From Salinibacterium sp. NK8237 (GTDB taxonomy: Bacteria > Actinomycetota > Actinomycetes > Actinomycetales > Microbacteriaceae): a stretch of 64,000 bases of DNA. This document shows, piece after piece, positions 33,943 to 43,845 of the stretch; the first letter of the stretch is position 1; each line of letters opens with the position of its first letter. The notes beneath the pieces were generated by a model. It was not told the DNA's origin. It saw only the letters and a list, made by a program, of their open reading frames with translations, and made no database searches. Location: assembly GCF_015864955.1 (NCBI RefSeq), contig NZ_JADYWE010000002.1:611935-675934 (forward strand). Direction: 5' to 3'. The position numbers and the translations under genes are program-made.

Positions 33943-36231
33943 GTGGAAAACGCCCAAACACCCGACGAGGGCACGAAGTCTGTTGAAACGCCGGTAACGA
34001 AGCCCGCGAGCAGCACCCGGAAGCCGGCTACGGCCCGTGGTTCTCAAGCAAAATCGCCTACCGCTAAGCCAGCAACTTCTGCTACTCGTAAGCCCGCCGC
34101 CAAGAAACCGGCCGCGCGCACGACCCCCGCCCGCACGAAAACTGCCGCCGCAAGCGGTGATTCGCCTAGTGCAGAGGCGTCGACTGCGCCGAAGCCGTCG
34201 CCGGCGACAGTAAAGAGTGCCGCAGCTAAGACTGACAGCGCTAAGCCAACTCCGGCTGCGGCGAAACGCGCCGCCGCTGCGAAGCCGAGCGACGCTAAGC
34301 CCAGTGCGGCCAAGGCTGGTGCTGCGAAGCCGACTGCCGCTAAAGCCGGTACTGCGAAGTCCGGTGCCGCTAATGCTTCTGCGGCGAGGACCACCGCCGC
34401 TCGCAAGTCGACATCTCCCAAGCCGACACCGCCGAAACCGACGGCGCCCAAGCCTGTCGCGCCGAAGGCCGCTGTCGCCGAGCCCACGAGTTCAGAGCAT
34501 GGTGAGAATGGTGAGTCGATTGCGTCGGTTGAGCCGTCGTCCACGCTGACGAAGCCTGCAGCGCTCGACTCGAATGCCGTTGAGTCGCACGACGCGGACG
34601 CTCCCATGGATGCTCCCGCCGTCGCAGCTGGCACCGATGACACCACCGATGACACCACGGATGCCGTGACTGCTGACGTCATCGTTGACGTAGTTGATGC
34701 TTCGGATTCCACTGATATCGCAGAGGATGCCGACGAGGCAGTGGACGATGCTGAAGCTGAGCCTGCTGAGCCTGCTGAGCCTGCTGAGCCTGCTGGGCCT
34801 GCTGAAGCTGAGCCTGCTGAAGCTGTTGTGGCTGAAGAGAAGCCGGATGCTGTGCTCGCCGGTCTCGCACGCCTTCGTGCGCTTGCCTCACAGTTCGCTG
34901 CGCCTGCGGCAGAGGCCGCCGAGAAAAAAGCGATAGCCGAGAAAGCAGCCGCTGAAAAAGCGGCGGCTGAGAAAGCTGTCGCTGATAAAGCCGAAGACGA
35001 CAAGCGTGAAGCGGAACGTGCTGAAGCGGAATTTGCCGAAGCGGAGCGTGCTGAGACAGAACGTGCTGAAGCCGTGCTTGTTGAAGCGGAGCGCGCTGAA
35101 GCCGAGCAGGCTGCAAAGGACCGCGCTGAAGCCGATAAAGCTGAGGCTGAGCGTGATGAACCTGAGCCGATCGCTACTGAAAAAGCGGAGGCTGATAACG
35201 CTGAAGAGTCAGCGGCAGAGCCTGCTGATGCTGATGCTGATGCTGATGCTGCCGCTACGGCGACCACGAGCAACACCAGCGACGACACAGAACCTGAGCT
35301 CGACACCGCGGTGGCGGCAACGACGGCCCCCGCGCCAGAACGTGTGGCAACAGCCGAGGCGGAACCCACCGACGAAAGCGCAACGGAGTCAGAACCCGAA
35401 CCCGCGGCAGCGAGCGACGCCCTGGTTGCGGTCGACTCCACCCTCGGTCACGGACTTGTCGCGACATCCAGCGACGTTGTTCTTGAAGTCAGCGGATTGT
35501 CAAAAGACTTCGGTGACACCGTGGCCGTAGACGACATTCGGTTGAGCGTGCGCGCCGGAGTTTTCTACGGAATTGTGGGCCCCAACGGCGCCGGCAAAAC
35601 CACAACGCTGTCGATGATCACCGGACTACTGCGCCCCGATTCCGGAAGCGCAACCGTCAACGGGGTCGACATTTGGGAATCGCCGGAGATCGCAAAACGC
35701 TCCATCGGTGTGCTGCCCGACCGCCTACGCATTTTTGACCGCCTCACTGGGTCACAACTGCTCTACTACTCCGGCGTGCTTCGCGGACTCGACGCCTCCG
35801 AAGTACGCAAGCGTTCCGCAGACCTCGCAACAGCGTTCGGGCTTGACGATGTCATGGGCCGACTTGTGAGCGACTACTCCTCAGGAATGCTCAAAAAGGT
35901 GGCACTTGCCGCCGCCATGATTCATTCACCGCGCCTGCTCGTGCTCGACGAACCATTCGAATCTGTCGACCCCGTCTCTGCAGCAACCGTTACCCGCATC
36001 CTTAAGCAGTACGTCGATGCTGGAGGCACTGTGCTGCTTTCTAGCCACCGCATGGAGCTCGTACAACGTGTGTGCAGCCACGTCGCCGTCATCGTCGAAG
36101 GCAGACTGCTCGCCGACGGAACCATCGATGAAGTCCGCAACGGAATGTCACTCGAAGACCGCTTCGTGCAGCTGACAGGCAAGAACGCCAGCGGGGGAGG
36201 GCTCGAGTGGTTGAGCAGTTTCTCCGACTGA
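33943..36231 (+). CDS. ABC transporter ATPase with a ~510-residue low-complexity N-terminal extension
   Basis: A 762-residue protein. Residues 1 to about 180 are Lys/Ala/Pro-rich, with KPAA-like repeats resembling histone H1 tails. About 190-300 is strongly acidic with A-E-P repeats. About 305-430 is a charged Ala/Glu/Lys/Arg region likely to form a long helix or coiled coil. A second acidic linker runs to 510. The ATPase follows: Walker A GPNGAGKTT at 546-554, signature YSSGM, Walker B LLVLDEPFES, and switch His in LLSSHRM. It is of the drug/lipid exporter type (ABC-2 partner). The permease gene overlaps by 25 bases. The open frame is continuous with no internal start near the ATPase, so the fusion looks real. 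Confidence 0.9.
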   Translation: MENAQTPDEGTKSVETPVTKPASSTRKPATARGSQAKSPTAKPATSATRKPAAKKPAARTTPARTKTAAASGDSPSAEASTAPKPSPATVKSAAAKTDSAKPTPAAAKRAAAAKPSDAKPSAAKAGAAKPTAAKAGTAKSGAANASAARTTAARKSTSPKPTPPKPTAPKPVAPKAAVAEPTSSEHGENGESIASVEPSSTLTKPAALDSNAVESHDADAPMDAPAVAAGTDDTTDDTTDAVTADVIVDVVDASDSTDIAEDADEAVDDAEAEPAEPAEPAEPAGPAEAEPAEAVVAEEKPDAVLAGLARLRALASQFAAPAAEAAEKKAIAEKAAAEKAAAEKAVADKAEDDKREAERAEAEFAEAERAETERAEAVLVEAERAEAEQAAKDRAEADKAEAERDEPEPIATEKAEADNAEESAAEPADADADADAAATATTSNTSDDTEPELDTAVAATTAPAPERVATAEAEPTDESATESEPEPAAASDALVAVDSTLGHGLVATSSDVVLEVSGLSKDFGDTVAVDDIRLSVRAGVFYGIVGPNGAGKTTTLSMITGLLRPDSGSATVNGVDIWESPEIAKRSIGVLPDRLRIFDRLTGSQLLYYSGVLRGLDASEVRKRSADLATAFGLDDVMGRLVSDYSSGMLKKVALAAAMIHSPRLLVLDEPFESVDPVSAATVTRILKQYVDAGGTVLLSSHRMELVQRVCSHVAVIVEGRLLADGTIDEVRNGMSLEDRFVQLTGKNASGGGLEWLSSFSD
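34751..34827 (+). repeat. Tandem 9-bp repeat (gctgagcct) coding for Ala-Glu-Pro
   Basis: About eight near-identical copies of a 9-base unit encode A-E-P/A in the acidic linker of the ABC ATPase. The nucleotide identity is higher than the amino acid pattern needs, which suggests recent slippage and likely length variation between strains. Confidence 0.8.
35224..35249 (+). repeat. Tandem 6-bp repeat (gctgat) coding for Ala-Asp
   Basis: Four copies in a row in the second acidic linker of the same protein. In-frame with the coding sequence, so changes in copy number would not disrupt translation. Confidence 0.75.
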
Positions 36232-37778
36232 GACTTACCATCCTGGCGAATGCCTTTCGTCGAGGCCCGCTCGTAGCATCTGCAATGGGTTTGGTGCTGA
36301 TCTACAGCGCGGTTCTCTTCGTGATGGCGATTTCGGCTGTTGCCGACCTGCGCAACACCACGCCGGAAGTCGCGGGCGCTTCGCTCGTGGTTTTCGGTTC
36401 CGCGGTGCTCTTCGGCTTTCTCGTGATGCCTCTCGGGTGGAACGCGGATGACGCAATCGACCCGCGCAGGTTTTCTTACCTGCCGCTCAGCCGCATCCGC
36501 CTCGCATTGCTCCTGCTGCTCGCTGGCGCCGTCAGCATCCCCACGGTGATGCTCGCCGGGCTCGCTGTCGCTCAAGTCGTTGCGTGGTCGGCAAATCCCG
36601 CATCGGCTCTCATCGCCGTGGTTTCGGGAATCGTGGTGTTCGTGACAGCAGTCGTCGGGACTCGGTTGGCGAGCCTCATCGCCGCCCGATACTTGAGCAC
36701 TCGACGCTTGCGGGAAGGGTTCGGCATTGTCGCAATCACCCTCGTCATTGCCTCGCTGCCCATCGCCGTAATGCTCGCCCTTGCCGACTACCAATCCCAA
36801 GTGCTTCCGGTAATTCGCCGGGTTGCTGCCGTAATGGAATGGACGCCTCTCGGCGCTGCCTTCAGCGCGCCAGCCTCCGCAGCAGCGGGAGATAGTAGCG
36901 ACGTCGTCGGCAAGCTTGCGATCGCGGTTGCGTTCCTCGTTTTCCTTGCCGTCTGCTGGTACTTCCTTGTCGGCTATGTTCTTTCTCGTCCCGAGCGCAG
37001 TGCCGTCGAAACCTATCGTTCGGGCCTCGGCTGGTTCCGCTTGATGCCGTCAACCCCATTGGGTGCAATTGCTGCTCGAAGCCTCAGCTACTGGGCTCGG
37101 GATGCACGCTACTTCGTCGCGCTCGCTGCCATCCCGATCATCCCGATCGGAATGGTTGCGGCTCTGTTTGTGGGCGGAATCGGAGCCGACGTAATCGCGT
37201 GGATTCCCGTGCCCGTCATGTGCCTCTTCCTCGGCTGGAGTGCCCACAACGACGTAGCTCACGACAACACCGCACTCTGGACCCACGTCTCGGCCCACAC
37301 TCGTGGCTCCGACGACCGGTGGGGGCGCATCGTTCCCAACCTGCTCGTGGGTATCCCGCTCGCTGTCGTCGGCAGCATCCTCACGGTTCTTATCGTGGGT
37401 AATGGTGGAACGCTACCCGGCCTCATCGGGCTTAGCCTCTGCCTCCTCTTTGCGGGTCTCGGCGTTTCCAGCATCAGCTCGGCCGCATTCCCGTATGCGG
37501 CACCTCTGCCAGGGCACGGGGCGTTCATCCAACCTCAAGCGCTCGTCTCGAACGCCGCCACGGTGCAATCGTTCACGTTCGCATTCACGGTGCTATTCGG
37601 ACTGCCCGTATTGGGAGTCGTCTTCTTCAACCCCTTCACCGCTCTGCAACCACAGTGGGCTGCATTCATCGTTGGCTTGGCCATCGGTCTGGTCGTGCTC
37701 ATCATCGGTGTCTACTGGGGCGGACGAATCATGGTGCGCCGCGGCCCTGAACTGCTCGCACTCTCCTCACAGAACTGA
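36207..37778 (+). CDS. ABC-2-type transporter permease
   Basis: A 523-residue membrane protein with about twelve hydrophobic segments and a basic N-terminal helix (EQFLRLRLTILANAFRRGP). The size fits the permease half of large ABC exporters found in actinobacteria beside a single ATPase. The start is GTG 36207, inside the end of the ATPase gene (25-base overlap), so translation is coupled. The substrate is unknown. Confidence 0.85.
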   Translation: MVEQFLRLRLTILANAFRRGPLVASAMGLVLIYSAVLFVMAISAVADLRNTTPEVAGASLVVFGSAVLFGFLVMPLGWNADDAIDPRRFSYLPLSRIRLALLLLLAGAVSIPTVMLAGLAVAQVVAWSANPASALIAVVSGIVVFVTAVVGTRLASLIAARYLSTRRLREGFGIVAITLVIASLPIAVMLALADYQSQVLPVIRRVAAVMEWTPLGAAFSAPASAAAGDSSDVVGKLAIAVAFLVFLAVCWYFLVGYVLSRPERSAVETYRSGLGWFRLMPSTPLGAIAARSLSYWARDARYFVALAAIPIIPIGMVAALFVGGIGADVIAWIPVPVMCLFLGWSAHNDVAHDNTALWTHVSAHTRGSDDRWGRIVPNLLVGIPLAVVGSILTVLIVGNGGTLPGLIGLSLCLLFAGLGVSSISSAAFPYAAPLPGHGAFIQPQALVSNAATVQSFTFAFTVLFGLPVLGVVFFNPFTALQPQWAAFIVGLAIGLVVLIIGVYWGGRIMVRRGPELLALSSQN

Positions 37779-37849
37779 CCCAGCACATCTCAAGCCATCT
37801 TTGCGGAAGCAACCACCACGGCTTGTGGCGACGGAAGTAGAATCGATTT

Positions 37850-38110
37850 ATGGCTGACACCGATATCACTGGCGGCGGAACCGACACGCTCGACCGCGAA
37901 CTCGAAGAACTGCTCAACCAAGAGCAGGTTGAAGAGGGCGACCACGAGCGCTTCTCGCACTACGCGCCCAAAAACAAGATCATGGAATCGGCGCTCTCGG
38001 GCAAGCCGATTCGTGCCCTGTGCGGAAAGCTGTGGACTCCGGGCCGTGACCCCGAAAAGTTCCCCGTCTGCCCAACGTGCAAAGAAGTCTACGAAAAGAT
38101 GAAGGGCTAG
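37850..38110 (+). CDS. DUF3039 protein
   Basis: An 86-residue acidic protein typical of actinobacteria. LDRELEELLNQEQVEEGDHERFSHYA is the helical N-terminal half. The second half has CGKLWTPGRDPEKFPVCPTCKEVYE, with three cysteines (C-x15-C-x2-C) and an upstream His (HYA) that could bind zinc. The family is known only as a domain of unknown function. It stands alone between the ABC permease and the convergent pncB gene. Confidence 0.9.
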   Translation: MADTDITGGGTDTLDRELEELLNQEQVEEGDHERFSHYAPKNKIMESALSGKPIRALCGKLWTPGRDPEKFPVCPTCKEVYEKMKG

Positions 38111-38175
38111 CGCTTCCGCTTTTCAGCGCGATTGAGCGGCTGCGCTAAGCGGTAACTGTGTGTCGGCGGCTGCGT

Positions 38176-39468
38176 TCAGCGGTAGATCGTGGGCAACACT
38201 GGTTCTCCGCGTGACAACCGGAACGCAGTCTGAGGCAGTTCTGCCATGGCAGTTTCGCAGTGATCGCGCGCGGCAAGCGTGCCGCTATCGCCGATCCATT
38301 GCTGATCGGCTGTTCCGCCCGTCATGAGTGCAACGTTGAGATCTCGGCCCTCGACATCCGGGCGTCCTTCAGACTCTTGATAGATCAATTCCATGGATGC
38401 GACGCCATTGTCGAGAGCGCGCACTGCCGCCTTGTGGCCGCCAATGGTCGCCTTCGCGGTCGACTTCTTGGCAACGGAGACCCACTCGCCCGCATCGTTG
38501 TGATGGGCCACCAGCTTGTAGACCATGCCTGCGGCCGGGAAGCCGGACCCGGTCACCACGGAAGTGCCGACTCCGAATGAATCCACGGGGGCGGCACGCA
38601 GTGCAGCAATCGCGTGCTCGTCGAGGTCGTTCGTCACAGTGATGCGTGTTTTTGTTGCCCCGAGTGAATCCAACTGGGCTCGAACGGCCGCAACTTGAAC
38701 GGCAAGGTCACCAGAGTCGATGCGCACAGCGCCCAACTCGGTCCCGGCGACCTTCACCGCCAGCTCGACCGCCTTCTCGACATCGTAGGTGTCAACAAGC
38801 AGCGTGGTCGAGGGGCCTAGCGCGTCAACCTGTGCCTGAAAAGCTTCTTCTTCAGAGTCGTGCAGCAGTGTGAACGAGTGCGCTGCGGTTCCCATCGTGG
38901 GCACGCCCCAGCTTCGTCCTGCTTCCAGATTGCTCGTGGCGCTGAATCCCGCAATATAGGCGGCGCGAGCGGATGCCACGGCGGAGCGTTCGCCGGTGCG
39001 GCGTGACCCCATCTCCGCCAGGGGGCGCCCGTCGGCGGCAGACACCATGCGCGCGGCAGCGGACGCGACAGCGGAGTCGTAATTCAGCACGCTCAGCGCA
39101 AGTGTCTCCAGCAGCACAGCTTCGGCGAAGGAGCCCTCAACGGTGAGCACGGGGGACCCGGGAAAGTACGCGTCACCCTCGCGGTACCCACTGATATCGC
39201 CGGTGAACCGGTAGTTGGCGAGCCAATCGACGGTCGTGGGGCTCACAATGGCATTGCGCGAAAGGAAGGCGAGTTCGTCATCGCCAAAGCGGAACTGTTC
39301 GATGAGTTCGAGAAGGCGTCCGGTTCCCGCAACAACGCCGTAGCGACGGCTGTCGGGAAGGCGGCGGGCAAACACTTCGAACACGCACTGGCGTTCGTGG
39401 CGGCCACTGCCGATAGCGGCGTCGAGCATGGTGAGCTCGTATTGGTCAGTTAGTAGAGCGGTACTCAC
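38176..39468 (-). CDS. pncB: Nicotinate phosphoribosyltransferase
   Basis: A 430-residue NAPRTase. [14 protein letters not shown] at the N-terminus, EMGSRRTG near residue 155, [21 protein letters not shown] and the later GFGVGTS-like [11 protein letters not shown] are the family signatures. It joins nicotinate to PRPP (with ATP) in the Preiss-Handler NAD salvage route. The start is a GTG at 39468. It is divergent from murI with 72 bases between the starts. Confidence 0.95.
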   Translation of the reverse strand: MSTALLTDQYELTMLDAAIGSGRHERQCVFEVFARRLPDSRRYGVVAGTGRLLELIEQFRFGDDELAFLSRNAIVSPTTVDWLANYRFTGDISGYREGDAYFPGSPVLTVEGSFAEAVLLETLALSVLNYDSAVASAAARMVSAADGRPLAEMGSRRTGERSAVASARAAYIAGFSATSNLEAGRSWGVPTMGTAAHSFTLLHDSEEEAFQAQVDALGPSTTLLVDTYDVEKAVELAVKVAGTELGAVRIDSGDLAVQVAAVRAQLDSLGATKTRITVTNDLDEHAIAALRAAPVDSFGVGTSVVTGSGFPAAGMVYKLVAHHNDAGEWVSVAKKSTAKATIGGHKAAVRALDNGVASMELIYQESEGRPDVEGRDLNVALMTGGTADQQWIGDSGTLAARDHCETAMAELPQTAFRLSRGEPVLPTIYR

Positions 39469-39540
39469 CCGACCAGAGTACGCGACAGTCCCTCAATGCT
39501 GTCGGGGAGTGTTCGGGCATCCACCACTACGATTGAAGAC

Positions 39541-40377
39541 GTGACTGATGCACCTATTGGCGTTTTCGACTCCGGAGTCGGTGGCCTCACCGTAGCCCGA
39601 GCGATTATTGACCAGTTGCCGCACGAATCGATTCTGTATGTGGGCGACACTCTGCACTCGCCCTATGGCCCGAAGCCGATTGCCGATGTGCGTCGCTACT
39701 CCCTTGAGATCATGGATCGTCTCGTCGACGACGGCGTGAAGTTACTTGTGATCGCCTGCAACACCGCCTCGGCTGCGATGCTGAGGGATGCCCGCGAGCG
39801 GTACACCGAGGCGCGCGGCATTGAAGTGGTCGAAGTGATCCAGCCCGCTACGAGGGCGGCAGTGCGTCAGACCCGCAATGGTCGAGTCGGAGTGATTGGC
39901 ACCGAGGGCACGATCAAGTCGCGGGCTTACGAAGATGCGTTTGCTGCGGCATCCGGCATCGAATTGTTCACGCAGGCCTGCCCCCGTTTTGTGGAGTTCG
40001 TGGAAGCCGGCATCACAACCGGGCCAGAAGTTCTTGCTGTCGCCGAAGAGTATTTGGCGCCGCTGAAGGCTGCCGAGGTCGACACTCTCGTGCTCGGCTG
40101 CACCCACTATCCGCACATTTCTGCCGCGATTCAGTATGTGATGGGGCGGGATGTCACGCTCGTCTCGAGTGCGGAAGAAACCGCCTACGACGTCTACAAC
40201 ACACTGGTTGCGCACAATCTGCTGCGCGATTCCACGGAACCCGCTCGCCACGCCTTCGAGGCGACCGGCCCAGATAAGCAGGGTTTCACCAGTCTGGCTT
40301 CCCGCTTCATGGGGCCGAACATCGTGCGCGTCGAGACCTTCGAAACCGGCGCGATTAGCTTGCCGCCGCTCCCGTAG
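39541..40377 (+). CDS. murI: Glutamate racemase
   Basis: A 278-residue racemase. [16 protein letters not shown] opens the protein, ACNTASA (near 75) holds the first catalytic Cys and LGCTHYP (near 185) the second. YGPKP is the substrate loop. It makes D-glutamate for peptidoglycan. I chose GTG 39541 because it places the first strand at residue 4. Longer starts would add residues without homology. It is followed by rph and an rdgB-type gene, an order that is conserved in actinobacteria. Confidence 0.95.
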   Translation: MTDAPIGVFDSGVGGLTVARAIIDQLPHESILYVGDTLHSPYGPKPIADVRRYSLEIMDRLVDDGVKLLVIACNTASAAMLRDARERYTEARGIEVVEVIQPATRAAVRQTRNGRVGVIGTEGTIKSRAYEDAFAAASGIELFTQACPRFVEFVEAGITTGPEVLAVAEEYLAPLKAAEVDTLVLGCTHYPHISAAIQYVMGRDVTLVSSAEETAYDVYNTLVAHNLLRDSTEPARHAFEATGPDKQGFTSLASRFMGPNIVRVETFETGAISLPPLP

Positions 40378-40432
40378 CGAGCCCCCTTCACGAACACCAG
40401 ATTTCACCGATAGACCGATAGAGAGTAGAGAC

Positions 40433-41185
40433 ATGACCCGTCACGATGGCCGCGAAAACAACGAACTGCGCGAAGTAACAATCGAGCGCGGATGGAGCGA
40501 CCAGGCTGAGGGCTCAGCGCTAATCTCGTTCGGCAAGACGAAGGTGCTGTGCACGGCATCCTTCACTAATGGTGTTCCGCGCTGGATGGCCGGCAAGGGC
40601 AAGGGCTGGGTTACGGCCGAGTACTCGATGCTTCCGCGCAGCACGAACAGCCGCATGGACCGCGAAGCCGTCAAGGGCAAGGTCGGCGGCCGCACCCACG
40701 AAATCTCGCGCCTCATCGGTCGCAGCCTGCGCGCTGTTGTCGACATGAAGGCGCTCGGCGAAAACACGATCGTGATCGACTGCGACGTTCTTCAGGCCGA
40801 TGGCGGAACCCGCACGGCAGCGATCACTGGTGCCTACATCGCGCTCGCTGACGCCATCGAGTGGGGCCGTGAGAAGAAGTTCATCGGCAAGAACTCGAAG
40901 GCACTCTTCGATTCGCTCGCCGCAGTGAGCGTCGGAATCATCGACGGTGAGCCAATGCTCGACCTCGCCTACGTCGAAGACGTCCGTGCCGAGACCGACA
41001 TGAACGTCGTCGTCACCGGCCGTGGTCTATTCGTTGAGGTTCAGGGCACAGCCGAAGGCGCACCCTTCGACCGCCGCGAACTCGACTCGCTGCTCGACCT
41101 TGCTCTCGCGGGTGGCACGCAGCTCACGGCGATCCAAGCCGCAACCCTCGGCCACACCACCGCCACTACCCACACTGGCGCGTAG
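40433..41185 (+). CDS. rph: Ribonuclease PH
   Basis: A 250-residue 3'-5' phosphorolytic exoribonuclease that trims tRNA 3' ends. [30 protein letters not shown] is the catalytic core with the metal-binding Asp residues, and [11 protein letters not shown] is the RNA-binding region. ATG 40433 is chosen by family length (about 240-250). It lies 55 bases after murI and two bases before the rdgB-type gene. Confidence 0.95.
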   Translation: MTRHDGRENNELREVTIERGWSDQAEGSALISFGKTKVLCTASFTNGVPRWMAGKGKGWVTAEYSMLPRSTNSRMDREAVKGKVGGRTHEISRLIGRSLRAVVDMKALGENTIVIDCDVLQADGGTRTAAITGAYIALADAIEWGREKKFIGKNSKALFDSLAAVSVGIIDGEPMLDLAYVEDVRAETDMNVVVTGRGLFVEVQGTAEGAPFDRRELDSLLDLALAGGTQLTAIQAATLGHTTATTHTGA

Positions 41186-41187
41186 CA

Positions 41188-41826
41188 ATGCGCATCGTTC
41201 TCGCCACCCACAACGCCCACAAAGTCGCTGAGTTGCGCCGCATCCTCGGCCCAGCACTCGACGGCCTCGAGCTCGTCGCCTACGACGGTCCTGAGCCGGT
41301 TGAAGACGGCGAGACCTTCCAAGCCAACGCGCTGATCAAAGCGCGGGCCGCCGCTGCCCACACCGGGCTGCCGGCGCTGGCCGACGATTCCGGAATCTGT
41401 GTTGACGCGCTTGGCGGTGCCCCCGGCATCCACTCGGCTCGGTATGCGGGCACGCGCAACGACGTCGACAACCTGGAACTGCTGTTGGCAAACATGGTCG
41501 GCAGGGATGACCGCGCTGCTCAGTTCGCGTGTGCGGCAGCGTTCGTGGTGCCCGCCGGTGTCGCTGGCACAGACGGCACAGCTGGTGCTGCTGGTGCCGC
41601 CGAAGCCGAAGCTCACGAGTTCGTGGAGCTCGCACTCTGGCCGGGCACCGTGGCAACCGAGCGGAGCGGAACTGAGGGCTTCGGCTACGACCCGATTTTC
41701 TGTCCGGATGGGCAGCCGGGAACATCCGCTGACCTCACTTCTGACCAGAAGGATGCGCTCAGCCACCGTGCCCAAGCATTCGCCGCGATCATGCCGATCG
41801 TGCGCACTCAACTGCTGGGCGACTAG
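41188..41826 (+). CDS. rdgB: XTP/dITP diphosphatase (RdgB/HAM1 family)
   Basis: A 212-residue nucleotide diphosphatase. The opening LATHNAHKVAELRRIL is the substrate loop, LADDSGICVDALGG holds the catalytic Asp, and GFGYDPIF is the family C-terminal signature. It removes deaminated purine nucleotides (XTP, dITP). An Ala/Gly-rich insertion of about 25 residues (VAGTDGTAGAAGAAEAEAHE) sits in a surface loop before strand 5. It is cotranscribed with rph, two bases apart. Confidence 0.94.
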   Translation: MRIVLATHNAHKVAELRRILGPALDGLELVAYDGPEPVEDGETFQANALIKARAAAAHTGLPALADDSGICVDALGGAPGIHSARYAGTRNDVDNLELLLANMVGRDDRAAQFACAAAFVVPAGVAGTDGTAGAAGAAEAEAHEFVELALWPGTVATERSGTEGFGYDPIFCPDGQPGTSADLTSDQKDALSHRAQAFAAIMPIVRTQLLGD

Positions 41827-41900
41827 TCGCAGACTGCCGAACGGCGGCGAGTATTTGCGCTGCGGTCTCGGCGCCGGGCGCAACAACGTAGGGTTGAGGC

Positions 41901-42446
41901 GTGTCTGAACATGATGATCCCCACGCAGTAGATCTTGAACTCCCCATCGCAGCCCGCATTGCGGCCGCGAGCGAACGCCATGGCGAAGCCGTCATTGTCG
42001 AACGTGCCGTCTCTCTCATCGAGGGCAACAACGAGGGCAAAGAGTTTCTGCTGATTGTTGGCGGGGAGCATGCTCAGGGCATCCTCGACGGAGCTCCGGT
42101 GCTCTACTGGCCCGAGTTGTGGGGAACGCGCGCGCTACTGCACGCCTGGAATGACAGCGCTGCGGATGCCGTACTCGCCGCTCTCAGTAATCAAGCGTGG
42201 CGTGTGCGCGAGATGGCAACGCGTGTTGTTGCCACTCGTCGACTCGACGCTCGCGAGCAGCTTCTGGCGCTCCTGACGGACGACACTGCTCGCGTTCGCG
42301 CGTCGGCAGCTCGCGCCCTCGGAACGGTCGGGTCGCTCGATGTCGTTGAGGCGATCTCTGAGCTTGTGAAAGACGAAGACATTGAGGTTCGCCGCGCTGC
42401 TCAGCAGGCCGTGACCGCCATCCGTAAGCGTTCGCCTCAGCAATAG
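41901..42446 (+). CDS. HEAT-repeat protein
   Basis: A 181-residue protein. The last 90 residues are two to three HEAT-like helical repeats: AALSNQAWRVREMATRVV, LLTDDTARVRASAARALG and LVKDEDIEVRRAAQQAV show the repeated D-x2-V-R-x2-A pattern. The first 85 residues form a separate domain with a WPELWGTRALLHAW stretch. The family is widespread in actinobacteria and probably mediates protein contacts. The start is GTG 41901. No reaction is implied. Confidence 0.82.
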   Translation: MSEHDDPHAVDLELPIAARIAAASERHGEAVIVERAVSLIEGNNEGKEFLLIVGGEHAQGILDGAPVLYWPELWGTRALLHAWNDSAADAVLAALSNQAWRVREMATRVVATRRLDAREQLLALLTDDTARVRASAARALGTVGSLDVVEAISELVKDEDIEVRRAAQQAVTAIRKRSPQQ

Positions 42447-42457
42447 CGGCTTCTGGC

Positions 42458-43195
42458 CTAGTCGTCGAAGTCTTGGTTGAAGTCTTTGGGGTGCAGGGCT
42501 AGCTTTTCCGCTTCAGCGTCGTCGAGAGCCTCGGCGCGGCCAGTTTCGCGCGCCTTTTTGGCCTTGTAGGACGAGCGGAAGTAGTGGTACGCCGTCGGTA
42601 GCACCGTGAGGGTTACAGCGGCGAGCAGGATCAGGTCGATGTACTCGACAATGAAATCGCTGAGCCACGGAATGTAGCCGAGCAAGTAGCCGCCGAAGGT
42701 GAGCCCGGAGCCCCAAATGAGAGCGCCGATCGCGTTGTAGAGCGAGTACTTGCGGTAGTCCATGTGGCCGACGCCCGCCGCGACCGGTGCGAAGGTGCGC
42801 ACGATCGGAACAAATCGAGCCATGATGACGGCGAGGCCGCCGAAGCGGGTGAAGAAAGCGTTGGTGCGTTTGACGTTTTCGACGCTAAAGAGACCTGTCT
42901 CTTTTCGTTCAAAGATCTTGGGGCCCACTTTGTGCCCAATGAGATAACCGACCTCACCGCCGAGGAAGGCGGCAAGGCTCACCGCCAAACAGACCCACCA
43001 GATGTCGTATTCGATGACGCCAGCAAAGGTGAGAACACCGGTGATGAGAAGCAGCGTGTCGCCAGGAAGAAAGAATCCAACGAGCAGCCCGGTCTCGGCA
43101 AAGACAATGAATGCCACGCCCAGCAGCGCGAATGCCCCAAACCCGGTAATCAGGTTTTGGGGATCGAGCCAAGGGATGATGGCGGTGCCTACCAA
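42458..43195 (-). CDS. DedA-family membrane protein
   Basis: A 245-residue DedA/SNARE-associated protein. ETGLLVGFFLPGDTLLLITGVL carries the family F-x-P-G-(D/E)-x-L motif. RFVPIVRTFAPVAAGVGHMDYRKY holds the second conserved R-F-x-P-x2-R-x3-P-x2-A-G motif with its essential Arg. There are about six membrane segments and a charged cytoplasmic tail. The family acts in lipid (polyprenyl phosphate or phosphatidylethanolamine) scrambling and membrane homeostasis. Confidence 0.92.
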   Translation of the reverse strand: MVGTAIIPWLDPQNLITGFGAFALLGVAFIVFAETGLLVGFFLPGDTLLLITGVLTFAGVIEYDIWWVCLAVSLAAFLGGEVGYLIGHKVGPKIFERKETGLFSVENVKRTNAFFTRFGGLAVIMARFVPIVRTFAPVAAGVGHMDYRKYSLYNAIGALIWGSGLTFGGYLLGYIPWLSDFIVEYIDLILLAAVTLTVLPTAYHYFRSSYKAKKARETGRAEALDDAEAEKLALHPKDFNQDFDD

Positions 43196-43362
43196 GGGGT
43201 TTTCTCCAGAATCGTCGGCTAGTGCGCGTAGTCGGCGACGTTAGCGATGTACGTCACAGAGTAACGCGTGCTGGAGGGGCTTCGCTGTGGGGGATACCCC
43301 CGCTTCAGTGGAAAAGCGCGAGCTATTGCTATCTTTAGGAAAGCAACTATCGGAGGGTCGCC

Positions 43363-43752
43363 ATGAGTCTCGAACACAGCACCGATCACGATCATCTCCA
43401 CGTGGGCAATGTTTTCTCGGCCACGTGTCCGTGCCGCGATTTGCTGGATGTCGTCGCCAGCAAGTGGTCAGCCCTCGCGATCGGTGCCCTCCAGGGCGGA
43501 CGGATGCGCTTTGGCGAGCTTCAGCGTCACCTCGATGGAATTTCGCCGAAGGTGCTCACGAGCACGCTGCGCAAGCTCGAAGATTACGGAATCGTCGATC
43601 GCGAAGTTTTCGCCGAGGTTCCTCTTCGCGTGGAATACACCCTGACCCCACTCGGCCACGAAGCGGGTGTTCCTCTCGAGTCATTGCGGGTCTGGGCAGA
43701 GTCACAACTCGCGCACGCCCAGCGCACCGAAGCGGCGCGCGCACGCGTCTAG
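43363..43752 (+). CDS. HxlR-family transcriptional regulator
   Basis: A 129-residue winged-helix regulator. CPCRDLLDVVASKWSALAIGAL near residue 24 carries the family N-terminal cysteine, and FGELQRHLDGISPKVLTSTLRKLEDYGIVDREVF is the recognition helix and wing. The single Cys pair near residues 24-26 could sense electrophiles or oxidation, as in some HxlR/DUF24 proteins. CGGAGGG precedes the ATG. It is 94 bases upstream of an oxidoreductase, with a palindrome and promoter between. Confidence 0.92.
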   Translation: MSLEHSTDHDHLHVGNVFSATCPCRDLLDVVASKWSALAIGALQGGRMRFGELQRHLDGISPKVLTSTLRKLEDYGIVDREVFAEVPLRVEYTLTPLGHEAGVPLESLRVWAESQLAHAQRTEAARARV

Positions 43753-43756
43753 ACAC

Positions 43757-43800
43757 TTACCCCGGGGTAACTTGCGTCCCTTGCGGGTCACCACTATGAG
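43757..43800 (+). promoter_or_regulatory. Perfect palindrome plus promoter upstream of the oxidoreductase
   Basis: The 14-base perfect palindrome ttaccccggggtaa (43757-43770) abuts a -35 TTGCGT (43772-43777), and a -10 TATGAG (43795-43800) follows after exactly 17 bases. The palindrome has the TTAC...GTAA ends seen in several HxlR-family sites. It is the likely binding site of the upstream regulator. Confidence 0.6.
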
Positions 43801-43845
43801 CGGTTCAGCGTGGTGGCACACGCCAGCGATCACGCAAAGGACCCC

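Noticed and set aside
34044..35441. Long minus-strand open frame opposite the ABC fusion extension
   Set aside because: It reads Ala/Ser-rich sequence caused by the biased plus-strand repeats and has no ribosome binding site or family match.
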